From an uncultured Aeromonadales bacterium (GTDB lineage: Bacteria > Pseudomonadota > Gammaproteobacteria > Enterobacterales > Succinivibrionaceae): a stretch of DNA of 64,000 nt. Below, in pieces: positions 21,285 to 29,568 of this stretch. The stretch covers positions 104,237 to 168,236 of the forward strand of contig CACZLZ010000001.1 of the NCBI GenBank assembly GCA_902782145.1. The letters are read 5' to 3'. A model generated the notes under the pieces. That model was not told the origin of the DNA. It made no database searches and saw only the letters and a program-made list of their open reading frames with translations. The first letter of the stretch is position 1. The number at the start of each line of letters is the position of its first letter. Made by a program: the position numbers and the translations under genes.

Positions 21285-23015
21285 ATGTTCAGAAGTGTTT
21301 TCCGCTACTGGCGCTACGCCCTGCCGGCGGCGCTGCTGATGGTGCTGGAGGTCCTGGCGGATCTGTGGCAGCCCCGGCTCATGGCCGAAATTGTGGATCA
21401 GGGGATCCTGGGACTGGAGGGCAGCGGCGGCGCCTCTGCGGACATCATCCGATCCACCGGCCTGGTGATGCTGGCGGTCACCTTCGGGGGCTGCCTGTGC
21501 GGCGTCCTCAGCGGCGCCTGTGCCAGCGTCTTCAGCCAGTGCGCCGCCCACGGGATCCGCCGGGAGTGCTTCAGCACCGTCATGAAGTTCTCCCCCCGGG
21601 AGATCCAGGAGTTCACCGCCGGCAGCCTGCTGACCCGCTGCACCCAGGACGCCGCCCAGATCCAGATGACCCTGGCCCAGGCGGTGCGGGGCGGGGTGCG
21701 CTGCCTGATGTTCCTGGGGGCCGGCAGTGCCGCCCTCCTGGCCATGTCCCCGGACTTTGCCCTGGTCATGGCCATTGCGGTGCCCCTGGTGATCCTGGAA
21801 ACCGTCTTTGTGCTCCGCCGGGCCTCCCCCCTCTTCACCCGGACCCAGGAAAGCCTGGACCGGCTCAACACCGTGATCCGGGAGAGCGTTGAGGGGATCC
21901 GGATCATCAAGGCCTGCGCCGGAGAGGAGCGGGAGGAACGGAAGTTCACCGGCGCCAGCCGGGATCTCTCGGATCTCCAGTTCCGCACCGCCGTGCTGCT
22001 GTGCACCCTGCATCCGGTGATGAACATCGTGCTGAACCTGGCCGCCGCCGGGATCATCCAGATCGGCGCCTTCCAGGTGGAGGCCGGGGCCCTGGCCCCG
22101 GGGGCGGTCATCGCCGGCGTCACCTACGCCTCCCAGATCCTCATGTCCCTGCTGATGGCGGCCATGCTCTTCCAGTCGGCAAGCCGGGGCGCCGCATCCG
22201 CCGCCAGGATCAGCCAGGTGCTCCGGTGCCAGGCCACCTCCCGGGGCGGGAACGTCACCTCCGGAAGCCGGAAAGGGGAGGTGGAGTTCCGGAATGTCAC
22301 CTTCAGTTATCCCGGGCGCAGCGCCCCGGCCCTGGAAAAGGCCTCCTTCACCATCGGCCGGGGGCAGTTCCTGGCCATCCTGGGCAGCACCGGCAGCGGC
22401 AAGTCCACCATTGCCCGGCTGCTCCTGGGGTTCCATGAGCCGGATGAGGGGCAGATCCTGGTGGAGGGCACGGACACCCGGGAGTTTGACCGCACGGCCC
22501 TGAGGACCTGCATTGCCGCGGTGCTCCAGGACTGCCGGATCTTCCGGGGCACCGTGGCCGCCAACATCGCCGCCGGCGGCAATGAGGAGGATCTGGAGGG
22601 GATAAGGAGAGCCGCAGAGCTGGCCCAGGCCGACAGTTTTATCAGCGCCCTGCCCGAAGGCTACCGGACTTTCCTCCCGGGAGGCGGGGCCGGGCTTTCC
22701 GGGGGACAGCGCCAGCGCATTGCCATCGCCCGGGCGTTGTACCGGCACCAGGATATCCTGCTCCTGGACGACTCCTTCAGCGCCCTGGACAGCGAGACCG
22801 AAGCCAGGGTCCGGGAGGGGATCCGGAAGTCCTGCCGGGACATGACCCGGATCATCATCACCCAGCGGGCCGCCACAGTCCGGGATGCAGATCTGATCCT
22901 GGTGCTGGATCGGGGCCGGATCTGCGCCGCCGGCACCCACAGGGAGCTGGCCGCCTCATCCCCGGAATACCGGGCCATCCTCAGTTCCCAGGAGGAGGAA
23001 AGCCATGAAAGCTGA
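21285..23015 (+). CDS. ABC exporter half-transporter, degenerate-site subunit
   Basis: 576 aa ABC transporter of the multidrug/lipid exporter type: N-terminal six-helix membrane domain (about 1-310), then an ATPase domain with Walker A GSTGSGKSTIA, signature LSGGQRQRIAIARAL and Walker B ILLLDDSFSALD. The catalytic glutamate after Walker B is replaced by Asp (DD), as in the non-catalytic site of heterodimeric exporters such as BmrCD or TM287/288. No clear ribosome-binding site precedes the ATG; a GGGAAA/TTTCCC inverted repeat lies immediately upstream. It overlaps the next gene by 11 bp. Substrate unknown. Confidence 0.88.
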   Translation: MFRSVFRYWRYALPAALLMVLEVLADLWQPRLMAEIVDQGILGLEGSGGASADIIRSTGLVMLAVTFGGCLCGVLSGACASVFSQCAAHGIRRECFSTVMKFSPREIQEFTAGSLLTRCTQDAAQIQMTLAQAVRGGVRCLMFLGAGSAALLAMSPDFALVMAIAVPLVILETVFVLRRASPLFTRTQESLDRLNTVIRESVEGIRIIKACAGEEREERKFTGASRDLSDLQFRTAVLLCTLHPVMNIVLNLAAAGIIQIGAFQVEAGALAPGAVIAGVTYASQILMSLLMAAMLFQSASRGAASAARISQVLRCQATSRGGNVTSGSRKGEVEFRNVTFSYPGRSAPALEKASFTIGRGQFLAILGSTGSGKSTIARLLLGFHEPDEGQILVEGTDTREFDRTALRTCIAAVLQDCRIFRGTVAANIAAGGNEEDLEGIRRAAELAQADSFISALPEGYRTFLPGGGAGLSGGQRQRIAIARALYRHQDILLLDDSFSALDSETEARVREGIRKSCRDMTRIIITQRAATVRDADLILVLDRGRICAAGTHRELAASSPEYRAILSSQEEESHES

Positions 23016-25023
23016 GCAGACACCACCTCCCGGAGGGGTGCTCCGGGGGCGGCGGATCTCCCCCATGGAGCAGGCGGCGGAAAAGCCTGCCAGCATGCGG
23101 GGCAGCGCCGCAAGGTTTCTGGAATATTTCCGCCGGGAGGCCTTCCGGACGGCACTCCTCTTCCTCCTGGCATCCCTGGCCACCGCCGCGGCGGTGACCG
23201 CCCCGGTGATGCAGGGCCAGGCGGTGGACGCCCTGGTAGACGGCTGCTTCGGGAAGGTGCCGGAGCTGCTGGAGTTCATGTGCCTGCTGTACCTGCTCTC
23301 CTCCGGCGCCACCGCCCTCCAGGGGGTGATCACCGCCTCCCTGGGGCGGCGGATCATCCTCCGGCTCCGGGAGGAGATCTTCCGCCGTACCGTGAGCCTC
23401 CCGGTGCGATCAGCCGAGTCCATGTCCCGGGGGGATCTGATCAGCCGCATGACCAATGACGCCGACAACGTGTCCGGGGCCGTGTCCTCCGCCCTCTCCT
23501 CCCTGTTCGGCAGCCTCTTGACCCTGGTTGGCAGCGCCGCTGTCATGTTCTGGATGTGCCCGCCCCTGGCATTGCTCACCTGCTCCTCAGTGCTGCTGTC
23601 CGGGGTGATCACCCGGCTCATCACCCGTACCGCCCGCAAGTATTTTCTCCTGCGCCAGAAACTGCTGGGGGAGATCAGCGGGATCACCGAAGACGCCATC
23701 AGCGGCTTTGACACAGTTGCCGCCTGCTGCCTGCAGGAGCGGCGCCGGGAGGAGTTCATCAGCAAGTCCCGGGAGCTGGCCGAGGCGGGGATCCGGGCCG
23801 AGGTGGCCGCCAGCAGCATGGGCCCCCTGATGAACGGCGTTGCCAACCTCACCTTCCTGGTGGTGGCCGTGGGCGGCGCCTGGTGCGCCCTTGAAGGCTG
23901 GATCACCGTGGGGGTGATCTCCGCCTTCATCATCTACTCCAAGCAGTTCACCCGGCCGGTGAGCGAGATCTCCATGCTGTGGAGCCAGATCCAGACCGCC
24001 CTGGCAGGTGCCGAACGGATCTTCGCCGTGCTGGACATGGAGGGAGAGGAAACCGCCGGCGGGGAAGAGAAGAAGGAAGTTCCTGCCGGTGGCAGCAAAG
24101 GAGACAGTTCAGGAGACCGTGGATCAGACGGAGCCGGCGCCCGCCCGGACGGCCAGCGGGCAGTCCTGGACGATCCGGAAGATCTGAGACAGTCTCCCGG
24201 GACCGGATACGGAAAGGACGCACTTCCGGAAACCAGCGGCACCAGTGCCGGATCGGTGTGCCCGCCCCGATCCCTGAGATCTGGTGCCCCGGCAGTGACC
24301 TTCTCCCATGTCACCTTCTCCTATGAGCCCGGACGCCCGGTGATCCGGGACTTCTCCCTGGAGATCCCCCCGGGGGGACGCATCGCCCTGGTGGGAGCCA
24401 CGGGATCCGGCAAGTCCACGGTCATCAACCTGCTGCTCCGGTTCTGCGAGCCGGACTCCGGCCGGATCCTCCTGGACGGACAGGATATCCGGGACTTCCC
24501 GGTCCGGGATCTCCGGCGCCGCATGGGGGTGGTTCTCCAGGAAACCCACCTCTTCACTGACACGGTCCGGCGCAACCTGTCCTACGCCCGGGAGGAGGCT
24601 GCGGACAGTGAGATCCTGGAGGCGGCCCGGGCGGCGGGGCTTCTGGACTTCATCACCTCCCTGCCCCAGGGGCTGGACACGGTGCTGGAAAGCGCCGGTG
24701 AGCGCCTGTCCCAGGGCCAGCGGCAGCTTTTTGCCATCTGCCGGGCACTGCTGGCCCGGCCGGACATGCTGATCATGGACGAAGCCACCTCCTGCGTGGA
24801 CACCATGACGGAAAAGCGTGTCCAGGAGGCCACCAGCGCTCTGCTGGGCATGGGCACCAGCCTCGTGGTGGCCCACCGGCTGTCAACAGTGCGCAGTGCC
24901 GACCGGATTGTGGTGATGGATCAGGGGATCATTGCCGAGACGGGAACCCATGAGGAGCTCATGGCCCTGCAGGGCAAATACAGCACCCTGTGCCGCCTGC
25001 AGATGCTGGGAAAGGAGATCTGA
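23005..25023 (+). CDS. ABC exporter half-transporter, catalytic subunit
   Basis: 672 aa partner of the preceding gene. A six-helix membrane domain (about 40-340) and ATPase domain have Walker A GATGSGKSTVI, variant signature LSQGQRQLFAI and Walker B LIMDEATSCVD with the catalytic Glu intact. Together the two genes give one consensus and one degenerate ATP site. Between the domains sits an unusual low-complexity insert of about 85 residues (about 350-435, Gly/Ser/Glu-rich). It ends convergently with the polymerase operon. Confidence 0.88.
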   Translation: MKAEQTPPPGGVLRGRRISPMEQAAEKPASMRGSAARFLEYFRREAFRTALLFLLASLATAAAVTAPVMQGQAVDALVDGCFGKVPELLEFMCLLYLLSSGATALQGVITASLGRRIILRLREEIFRRTVSLPVRSAESMSRGDLISRMTNDADNVSGAVSSALSSLFGSLLTLVGSAAVMFWMCPPLALLTCSSVLLSGVITRLITRTARKYFLLRQKLLGEISGITEDAISGFDTVAACCLQERRREEFISKSRELAEAGIRAEVAASSMGPLMNGVANLTFLVVAVGGAWCALEGWITVGVISAFIIYSKQFTRPVSEISMLWSQIQTALAGAERIFAVLDMEGEETAGGEEKKEVPAGGSKGDSSGDRGSDGAGARPDGQRAVLDDPEDLRQSPGTGYGKDALPETSGTSAGSVCPPRSLRSGAPAVTFSHVTFSYEPGRPVIRDFSLEIPPGGRIALVGATGSGKSTVINLLLRFCEPDSGRILLDGQDIRDFPVRDLRRRMGVVLQETHLFTDTVRRNLSYAREEAADSEILEAARAAGLLDFITSLPQGLDTVLESAGERLSQGQRQLFAICRALLARPDMLIMDEATSCVDTMTEKRVQEATSALLGMGTSLVVAHRLSTVRSADRIVVMDQGIIAETGTHEELMALQGKYSTLCRLQMLGKEI

Positions 25024-25092
25024 CGCCGGAGACCGGGTGAAATGACCGGGAAGGAAAAGCGGGAAAAGGAAAGAGCCGGCCGGCTGGCAGGA

Positions 25093-26343
25093 TCAGGACA
25101 GGAAGTAGTCATACTCCAGGATCCGCTCCTCCATGGCCGGCGCCGGGGTGCCCATGAGCAGATCCATGCCGAAGACCCCGGCAAAATAGGAGAACAGGCT
25201 CCCCCGGTACAGCTCCAGCATCAGACGGCTGAAGCAGTTCCTGAGATCCTGGGCATGATCAAAGCGGCACATGAACTCGTCATGAACCGTGACCACGTCA
25301 AACTCGGAATCCGGCAGTGCCCGGACCGCCTCCCCCAGGGCCTGGTGGTATTTCCGGGGCAGGCAGTCGCCGTCCTCGGTGAACTCCAGGATCCTGAGGG
25401 ACGCCATGCCCGTGGCCCGGTAAGAGCTGAAGATGTCCGCGGCCCGGCTGCTGCTGAAGGACACCCGGTCGGAGCCGTCCGGCACCGGCACCAGGGTGCT
25501 GAAACGCCGCCGGTAGGTCTGGTTGCGCCCGCAGCGGCGCACCAGCTCCCGCAGGATGTAGGCGTCCAGGGAATGGGTGAGGTTGGCCCCGATCCCCCGG
25601 GTGCCTTCACTGCCCCGGGGCAGACAGCCGGGAAGGTTGGGGCACACCTTCACGGAATTCCGCCGGCCGGTCTCATCCTCCCAGTACACGGAAGCGGACA
25701 CGCTGCGGTCAAAGTTCTCCACCACCTGCACCACCTCCAGATGATCCGGTAAGGTCCAGCGGTAGCTCCTGGCCGTGGGATCCCAGGCCTCCAGGCATGC
25801 GGCCCGGAAGCAGTCCGGACAGGGGAGCATGTCCCGGTAAACCCGGAAGAACAGATCCGCCCGGCCCGGTCCCAGAAGTTTCCGGGCCTCGGCCACGCCG
25901 CCGTAGTTGTAGGGCACCACGGCCTTTTTCATCTCATCCCTGGTCAGTCCCCCGGAAGCCTCGGCCAATGCGCTGTACACGTCTGAAGGGGTGTTGTCCA
26001 GAAGCCCGATGCAGGCCAGGGCCGTCTGATCCTTCATGCCCAGGGACAGCAGCAGGATCCCGCTCTGGCGGGTGTCCATGTGCACCATATACCCGGAGGA
26101 TCCCCGATCCTGGGAGTCGGCCACGGCTCTGGCGATGCGCATCACCGACAGCAGATCCTCGCCGTCATTGAGCCCCGTCTGGCGGCACCACTCCCGTGCC
26201 CGGGCAGGATCCAGCAACTGCCGGTAGTAGTCATCCTCCAGCAGGGCCAGCCCGTTGTCCAGCTGCTCCTGGATGGTCCGGCCACCCAGGCAGATCTTTC
26301 CCAGTTCCCGGGTGAGCGTCGCAGAGCTGTCAAGGATCCTCAC
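25093..26343 (-). CDS. T7/N4-family RNA polymerase, catalytic C-terminal subunit
   Basis: 416 aa, GTG start with a GAGGAG ribosome-binding site 8 nt upstream. It matches the palm/fingers half of single-subunit RNA polymerases. Asp90 in HMDTRQSGI corresponds to T7 Asp537. Lys139 and Tyr147 in KKAVVPYNYGG keep the exact spacing of T7 Lys631/Tyr639. IGANLTHSLDAYILR matches the T7 segment with HS-x-D-x3-LR. His354-Asp355 in VTVHDEF corresponds to T7 His811/Asp812. Even the C-terminus (ERILEYDYFLS) resembles T7's RDILESDFAFA. The N-terminal half is a separate upstream gene (26415-27326), the layout of phage N4 RNAPII. It should transcribe DNA as a heterodimer; promoter and role are unknown. Confidence 0.85.
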   Translation of the reverse strand: MRILDSSATLTRELGKICLGGRTIQEQLDNGLALLEDDYYRQLLDPARAREWCRQTGLNDGEDLLSVMRIARAVADSQDRGSSGYMVHMDTRQSGILLLSLGMKDQTALACIGLLDNTPSDVYSALAEASGGLTRDEMKKAVVPYNYGGVAEARKLLGPGRADLFFRVYRDMLPCPDCFRAACLEAWDPTARSYRWTLPDHLEVVQVVENFDRSVSASVYWEDETGRRNSVKVCPNLPGCLPRGSEGTRGIGANLTHSLDAYILRELVRRCGRNQTYRRRFSTLVPVPDGSDRVSFSSSRAADIFSSYRATGMASLRILEFTEDGDCLPRKYHQALGEAVRALPDSEFDVVTVHDEFMCRFDHAQDLRNCFSRLMLELYRGSLFSYFAGVFGMDLLMGTPAPAMEERILEYDYFLS

Positions 26344-26414
26344 AGTCAGAACTCCTCAGCATAAGCCGTCAGAAGTCTCCGGTCGCAGCGGCCGGAGCGC
26401 CTCCGGCAGCACCC

Positions 26415-27326
26415 TCATCCCAGAACCGGCAGGGACGCATGGATCCGGGACACCGAGCCCCCGGAGCCTGAGGGCCGGACAAACCGGATCTCCGCCGGAT
26501 CTGCCGACTCAATGAGATTCCGGATCTGGCGGCAGGAGGTATAGTTGGCAGCACCCTCCCGGACATAGACCCTGCCCCGCCAGTCCTGCTTCAGGGAGGC
26601 CCGGAAGTAATCCTGGCCTGCCAGTTCGGCAAACATGGGGATGATCCTGGCAGTGCGTTCCCGGTGACGCCGGATCTTGTCCGGATCGGCTCCGGTGGCC
26701 AGGGGCAGCGTGCCCACGCTGTCCCACACATAGGAGGAGATCCTGAGCCGCGGCCGGGACAGGAGCTTCATGATCTCAGGGCAGCGGTCGCCCCGGGCGT
26801 TGGCCACCCGGGAAAGAAGGGATCCGGTGAGTTCGCACTTGTCATAGACGGAGCTCCTGGCAGAGCGGAAGCGCCGGCTGGCCTCCACGGGGCACTGAAC
26901 CACGCAGCGGCACTGCATGTCATTGGACGCATCCCGTCTGAGGCGCAGGACACCCAGTTTGGTCAGGGTCTCAAAGATGAAGCCCTTAAGCCGGGCGTTG
27001 CAGGTGAACATGGCAAAGACATCCCGGACCAGATCAGCCAGTTCGCTGAAATCCAGATCCGGCAGCAGGGAATAGAGCCTCTGGGCGGTGTCGCAGGTGC
27101 GCTCGCACACCACGGCGGCCTGCTCGGTGATGAGTCCGGAGCGGTGGCTGACAAAACCGCACATGGAGTCAGTGCTGGCCGGAGCGGACCAGCCGGCGGT
27201 CCACCGGTTCTCCAGGGAGCGGATAAGGGCTGAGATAAAGCCATTCTGCTCGATGAAATCCGCAAACCATCTGACCCGGGGACTGCCTCCGGTCTCCATG
27301 GGAAACTCATTGCCGGCATAGTTCAT
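26415..27326 (-). CDS. T7/N4-family RNA polymerase, N-terminal subunit
   Basis: 303 aa. The ATG at 27326 is chosen because of AAGGAG 6 nt upstream; an earlier in-frame ATG at 27395 lacks one. The C-terminal part carries DWRGRVY (248-254), the DxxGR motif of T7 RNA polymerase (DWRGRVY around T7 Asp421), preceded by a basic helix IRRHRERTARIIPMF like T7's. The remaining N-terminal region is shorter than in T7 and not otherwise recognised. It ends with its own stop 71 nt before the catalytic subunit. The split lies between DxxGR and motif A, as in N4 RNAPII (two subunits of similar size, from recall). A 194-bp gap upstream contains two TTGACA hexamers but no clear -10. Confidence 0.8.
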   Translation of the reverse strand: MNYAGNEFPMETGGSPRVRWFADFIEQNGFISALIRSLENRWTAGWSAPASTDSMCGFVSHRSGLITEQAAVVCERTCDTAQRLYSLLPDLDFSELADLVRDVFAMFTCNARLKGFIFETLTKLGVLRLRRDASNDMQCRCVVQCPVEASRRFRSARSSVYDKCELTGSLLSRVANARGDRCPEIMKLLSRPRLRISSYVWDSVGTLPLATGADPDKIRRHRERTARIIPMFAELAGQDYFRASLKQDWRGRVYVREGAANYTSCRQIRNLIESADPAEIRFVRPSGSGGSVSRIHASLPVLG

Positions 27327-27520
27327 GACTTTCTCCTTCCTGGGCTGCGGCTGCAGCCTCCACCTGTCAAAGGGCGCACCGTCATTGGTTGTCATCCGGA
27401 CAGCATGGATGGGAAACAGTCACCTGTTCAAAATCTGTCCGTTGTCAAAAAAATCCACTGAAAGCGACAGTACGCACAGTTTTGCAGAGCCGGAGCACCG
27501 CCAGGGAGCGGAGCTGAACT

Positions 27521-28051
27521 TCACCATTCATCCAACTGATCCCTGCCCGGGCTGAGACGGTTCAGGATCTCCCGGCGCATCTGGCTGGTGAGTTCTATCC
27601 CGTTACCTTCGTGGAGGGTTCTGATGTCCCGCAGCGCCCGATCCAGAAGCGCCTCATCAGACTCAAGGGGATGGCTCTTTCTTAACTCCCTCACAAATTC
27701 GGTGAGGTGCTCAACAGTGCTCTCATCAGCGGCATTGATGAGCCCGTTGGCCATGGCCCGGGAGGCGTGGACACAGAAGGAGGCCAGGTTGGACACCGTG
27801 GCGGTGAGATCATCCACCACCGAGCCGTCGCCGCTCCGGCCGGAGCTGCTGCGGAAGGACGGCAGGGAAGATCCGGAGGATCCATTCCGGGGTCCCCGCA
27901 GGGTCTCATAGCGCTCCTCCGACTCGATCTCCGCCCGGATGCTGCCGATCTTCATGCTCTCGGAGCCGTTCCTGGCGGCAGAGCACAGATCCTTGAAGGC
28001 TGATCCCAGGTTAGACAGAAAATCAGCCAGATCATCACCTGCGTCTCTCAT
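27521..28051 (-). CDS. Small viperin-operon protein B1
   Basis: 176 aa, no family recognised, no signal peptide. The N-terminus carries the module NLGSAFKDLCSAARNGSE followed by SMKIGSI, present in all four small proteins of this operon. Then come a Ser/Arg-rich linker, a second helical part with SFCVHASRAMANGL, and the end MRREILNRLSPGRDQ. It is a diverged paralogue of B2. The ribosome-binding region (AGGAGAAGGAGAAA) is nearly identical to that of B2, so the duplication includes upstream DNA. Cytoplasmic; role unknown, possibly a regulator or sensor for the viperin/polymerase. Confidence 0.75.
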   Translation of the reverse strand: MRDAGDDLADFLSNLGSAFKDLCSAARNGSESMKIGSIRAEIESEERYETLRGPRNGSSGSSLPSFRSSSGRSGDGSVVDDLTATVSNLASFCVHASRAMANGLINAADESTVEHLTEFVRELRKSHPLESDEALLDRALRDIRTLHEGNGIELTSQMRREILNRLSPGRDQLDEW

Positions 28052-28155
28052 GGTGTTTCTCCTTCTCCTGTTGCTGTCTGTTGGCAGATCCTGCGGCCTT
28101 GCGGATCCCGTCCGGGAGAACCCGGCACCCGGCTCCCGGATGGGGTCACTGTCCC

Positions 28156-28455
28156 CTAGAGGTAGTCCTCGTAATCCGGCCCCAGGATCTCCCGGAGACG
28201 GCTCTCGCTCAGAGTGGATTTCCGGACGGTGTCCTGCAGCTCCTCATGGGCACGGATGAGGGTGCCCTTGGAGGAGATCTTCAGGGCCTCCGAATAGTTC
28301 CTGGCGGCCGAGGACAGATCCGACAGCGTCTGACCGGCATTCCGGCCAAGTTCCACCGGCAGGAGATCCCTGCCGGAGCGGCGGGATGCTGGACTGTCGG
28401 CGCTCCGCTCAGCCACCGGGTAAAATTCGCTGTCATCGCGGTCACTGCTGCTCAT
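28156..28455 (-). CDS. Small viperin-operon protein A1
   Basis: 99 aa, unrecognised, hydrophilic and helical. The central segment NAGQTLSDLSSAARNYSE and ALKIS is the same module as in the B proteins. The C-terminal half (TVRKSTLSE, RLREILGPDYEDYL) is almost identical to A2, also at DNA level. The ATG overlaps the B2 stop by 4 nt (ATGA), so translation is coupled. A radical-SAM modified precursor was considered but is not favoured because the viperin-type enzyme acts on nucleotides. Confidence 0.75.
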   Translation of the reverse strand: MSSSDRDDSEFYPVAERSADSPASRRSGRDLLPVELGRNAGQTLSDLSSAARNYSEALKISSKGTLIRAHEELQDTVRKSTLSESRLREILGPDYEDYL

Positions 28456-29060
28456 TTGTTCTTCCTCCTGTTAAATTTCAGAGAACGCAACTCAAAAGGA
28501 TCTGGTAAAGAAAATCCAGGCTCTTCAGTCCCTCCTTTCCCGGGGCAAACATTGCGTGTCCGGTTCAGGACTTCCTGTCGCATCTGTCTGGTGAGCACGG
28601 ATCCCTTACCGTATTTCTCTTCAAAGCCCTTCAGAACACTCTCCAGGATCTCCTCATCAGAACTGCTGGAGCCATTGGATTTGATCATTTTCACGGTTTC
28701 AGCAAAATAACGGATGTTAGCATTGGCTGCGGCATTGGAGACTCCGGAGCCCAGAGATCTGGCGGTATGAACGCAGAAGGATGCCAGATTGGCCACCGTG
28801 GCAAAGAGATTTTCCGCCGGCGAGTCGTCGTTACTGCTGCAAGGGGTGCTCCTCCTGCCTGAGGAAAAGGAGGGGCTGACAGATCTTCTCTCCCTGGGAT
28901 GGCCGTGAAGACTTTCATAGCGCTCCTCAGTCACGATTTCATGCCGGATGCTGCCGATCTTCATGCTCTCCGAGCTATTTCTGGCAGAGGAGCACAGATC
29001 CCGGAAGGCGGAGCCCAGGTTAGACAGAACATCTTCCAGTAAATTTCCTGATCCTCTCAT
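28452..29060 (-). CDS. Small viperin-operon protein B2
   Basis: 202 aa; the ATG at 29060 has GGAGAAGGAGAAA upstream, like B1. It begins MRGSGNLLEDVLSN, then the shared module NLGSAFRDLCSSARNSSE and SMKIGSIRHEI. A Ser-rich linker, SFCVHTARSLGSGVSNAAA, and MRQEVLNR correspond to the same parts of B1. It has a longer basic C-terminal tail (ending RRKNK) than B1. No known family recognised. Confidence 0.75.
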   Translation of the reverse strand: MRGSGNLLEDVLSNLGSAFRDLCSSARNSSESMKIGSIRHEIVTEERYESLHGHPRERRSVSPSFSSGRRSTPCSSNDDSPAENLFATVANLASFCVHTARSLGSGVSNAAANANIRYFAETVKMIKSNGSSSSDEEILESVLKGFEEKYGKGSVLTRQMRQEVLNRTRNVCPGKGGTEEPGFSLPDPFELRSLKFNRRKNK

Positions 29061-29184
29061 GATATTTCTCCTTCTCCTGAAGTGACTGATCCATGCTCCC
29101 CGATTTTGATCCTGATCCTGATCTTGATCCCCAGGCCACCCGGGGAAAACCGGCGCTCCGGATCTCCCAGACGCGGCCGATCCC

Positions 29185-29484
29185 CTAGAGGTAGTCCTCA
29201 TAGTCCGGCCCCAGGATCTCCCGGAGACGGCGCTCGCTCAGGGTGGATTTCCGGACGGTGTCCTGCAGTGCCTCATGGGCACGGATAAGGGTGCCCTTGG
29301 AGGAGATCTTCAGGGCCTCCGAATAGTTCCGGGCGGCCGAGGACAGATCCGAGAGTGCATGCCCTGCGTTCCGGCCGAACTCCACCGGCATGAGATCCCT
29401 GCCGGAACGCCTGACAGCGGAACTGCTGCCTCTCCGCTCGGCCACCGGAAAAAAATCCCTGTCGTTGAAGTTGCTGCTGCTCAT
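29185..29484 (-). CDS. Small viperin-operon protein A2
   Basis: 99 aa, same length as A1. The ATG at 29484 (MSSSNFND) is preceded by GAGGAGAAAGGA; an earlier in-frame start is not supported. It carries the module NAGHALSDLSSAARNYSE and the C-terminus GPDYEDYL shared with A1. It is first after the viperin gene (84-bp gap). A 124-bp gap to B2 contains short GATCCT direct repeats. Confidence 0.75.
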   Translation of the reverse strand: MSSSNFNDRDFFPVAERRGSSSAVRRSGRDLMPVEFGRNAGHALSDLSSAARNYSEALKISSKGTLIRAHEALQDTVRKSTLSERRLREILGPDYEDYL

Positions 29485-29568
29485 GTCCTTTCTCCTCTGA
29501 AAATTCGCTGTCATTCTTCCGGTGCCACAGACACCTGAACCGCCTGTCGCACCAGGAGCCGTCCCGCC

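Larger units (their letters stand above)
27521..29484 (-). repeat. Tandem duplication of an A-B gene pair
   Basis: Two consecutive units, A2-B2 (29484-28452) and A1-B1 (28455-27521). The A copies are near-identical over their last about 200 nt (for example 28156-28350 against 29185-29380), while the B copies are clearly diverged. The similar ribosome-binding regions before both B genes place the duplication boundary outside the coding parts. Confidence 0.85.

Noticed and set aside
21030..22940. 636-codon open frame on the minus strand opposite the first ABC gene
   Set aside because: Gly/Pro/Ala-rich antisense frame without a start signal or motifs; the ABC gene explains the region.
26344..26414. 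Polymerase split explained by a simple frameshift or sequencing error
   Set aside because: The upstream gene has its own stop, a 71-nt gap follows, and the second gene has a strong ribosome-binding site and GTG start; the break position matches the known two-subunit N4 polymerase layout.
28156..29484. A1/A2 as RiPP precursor peptides matured by the radical SAM enzyme
   Set aside because: The enzyme has viperin-specific motifs to its C-terminus and no SPASM cluster or RiPP recognition domain; A proteins are 99 aa helical proteins sharing a module with larger proteins.
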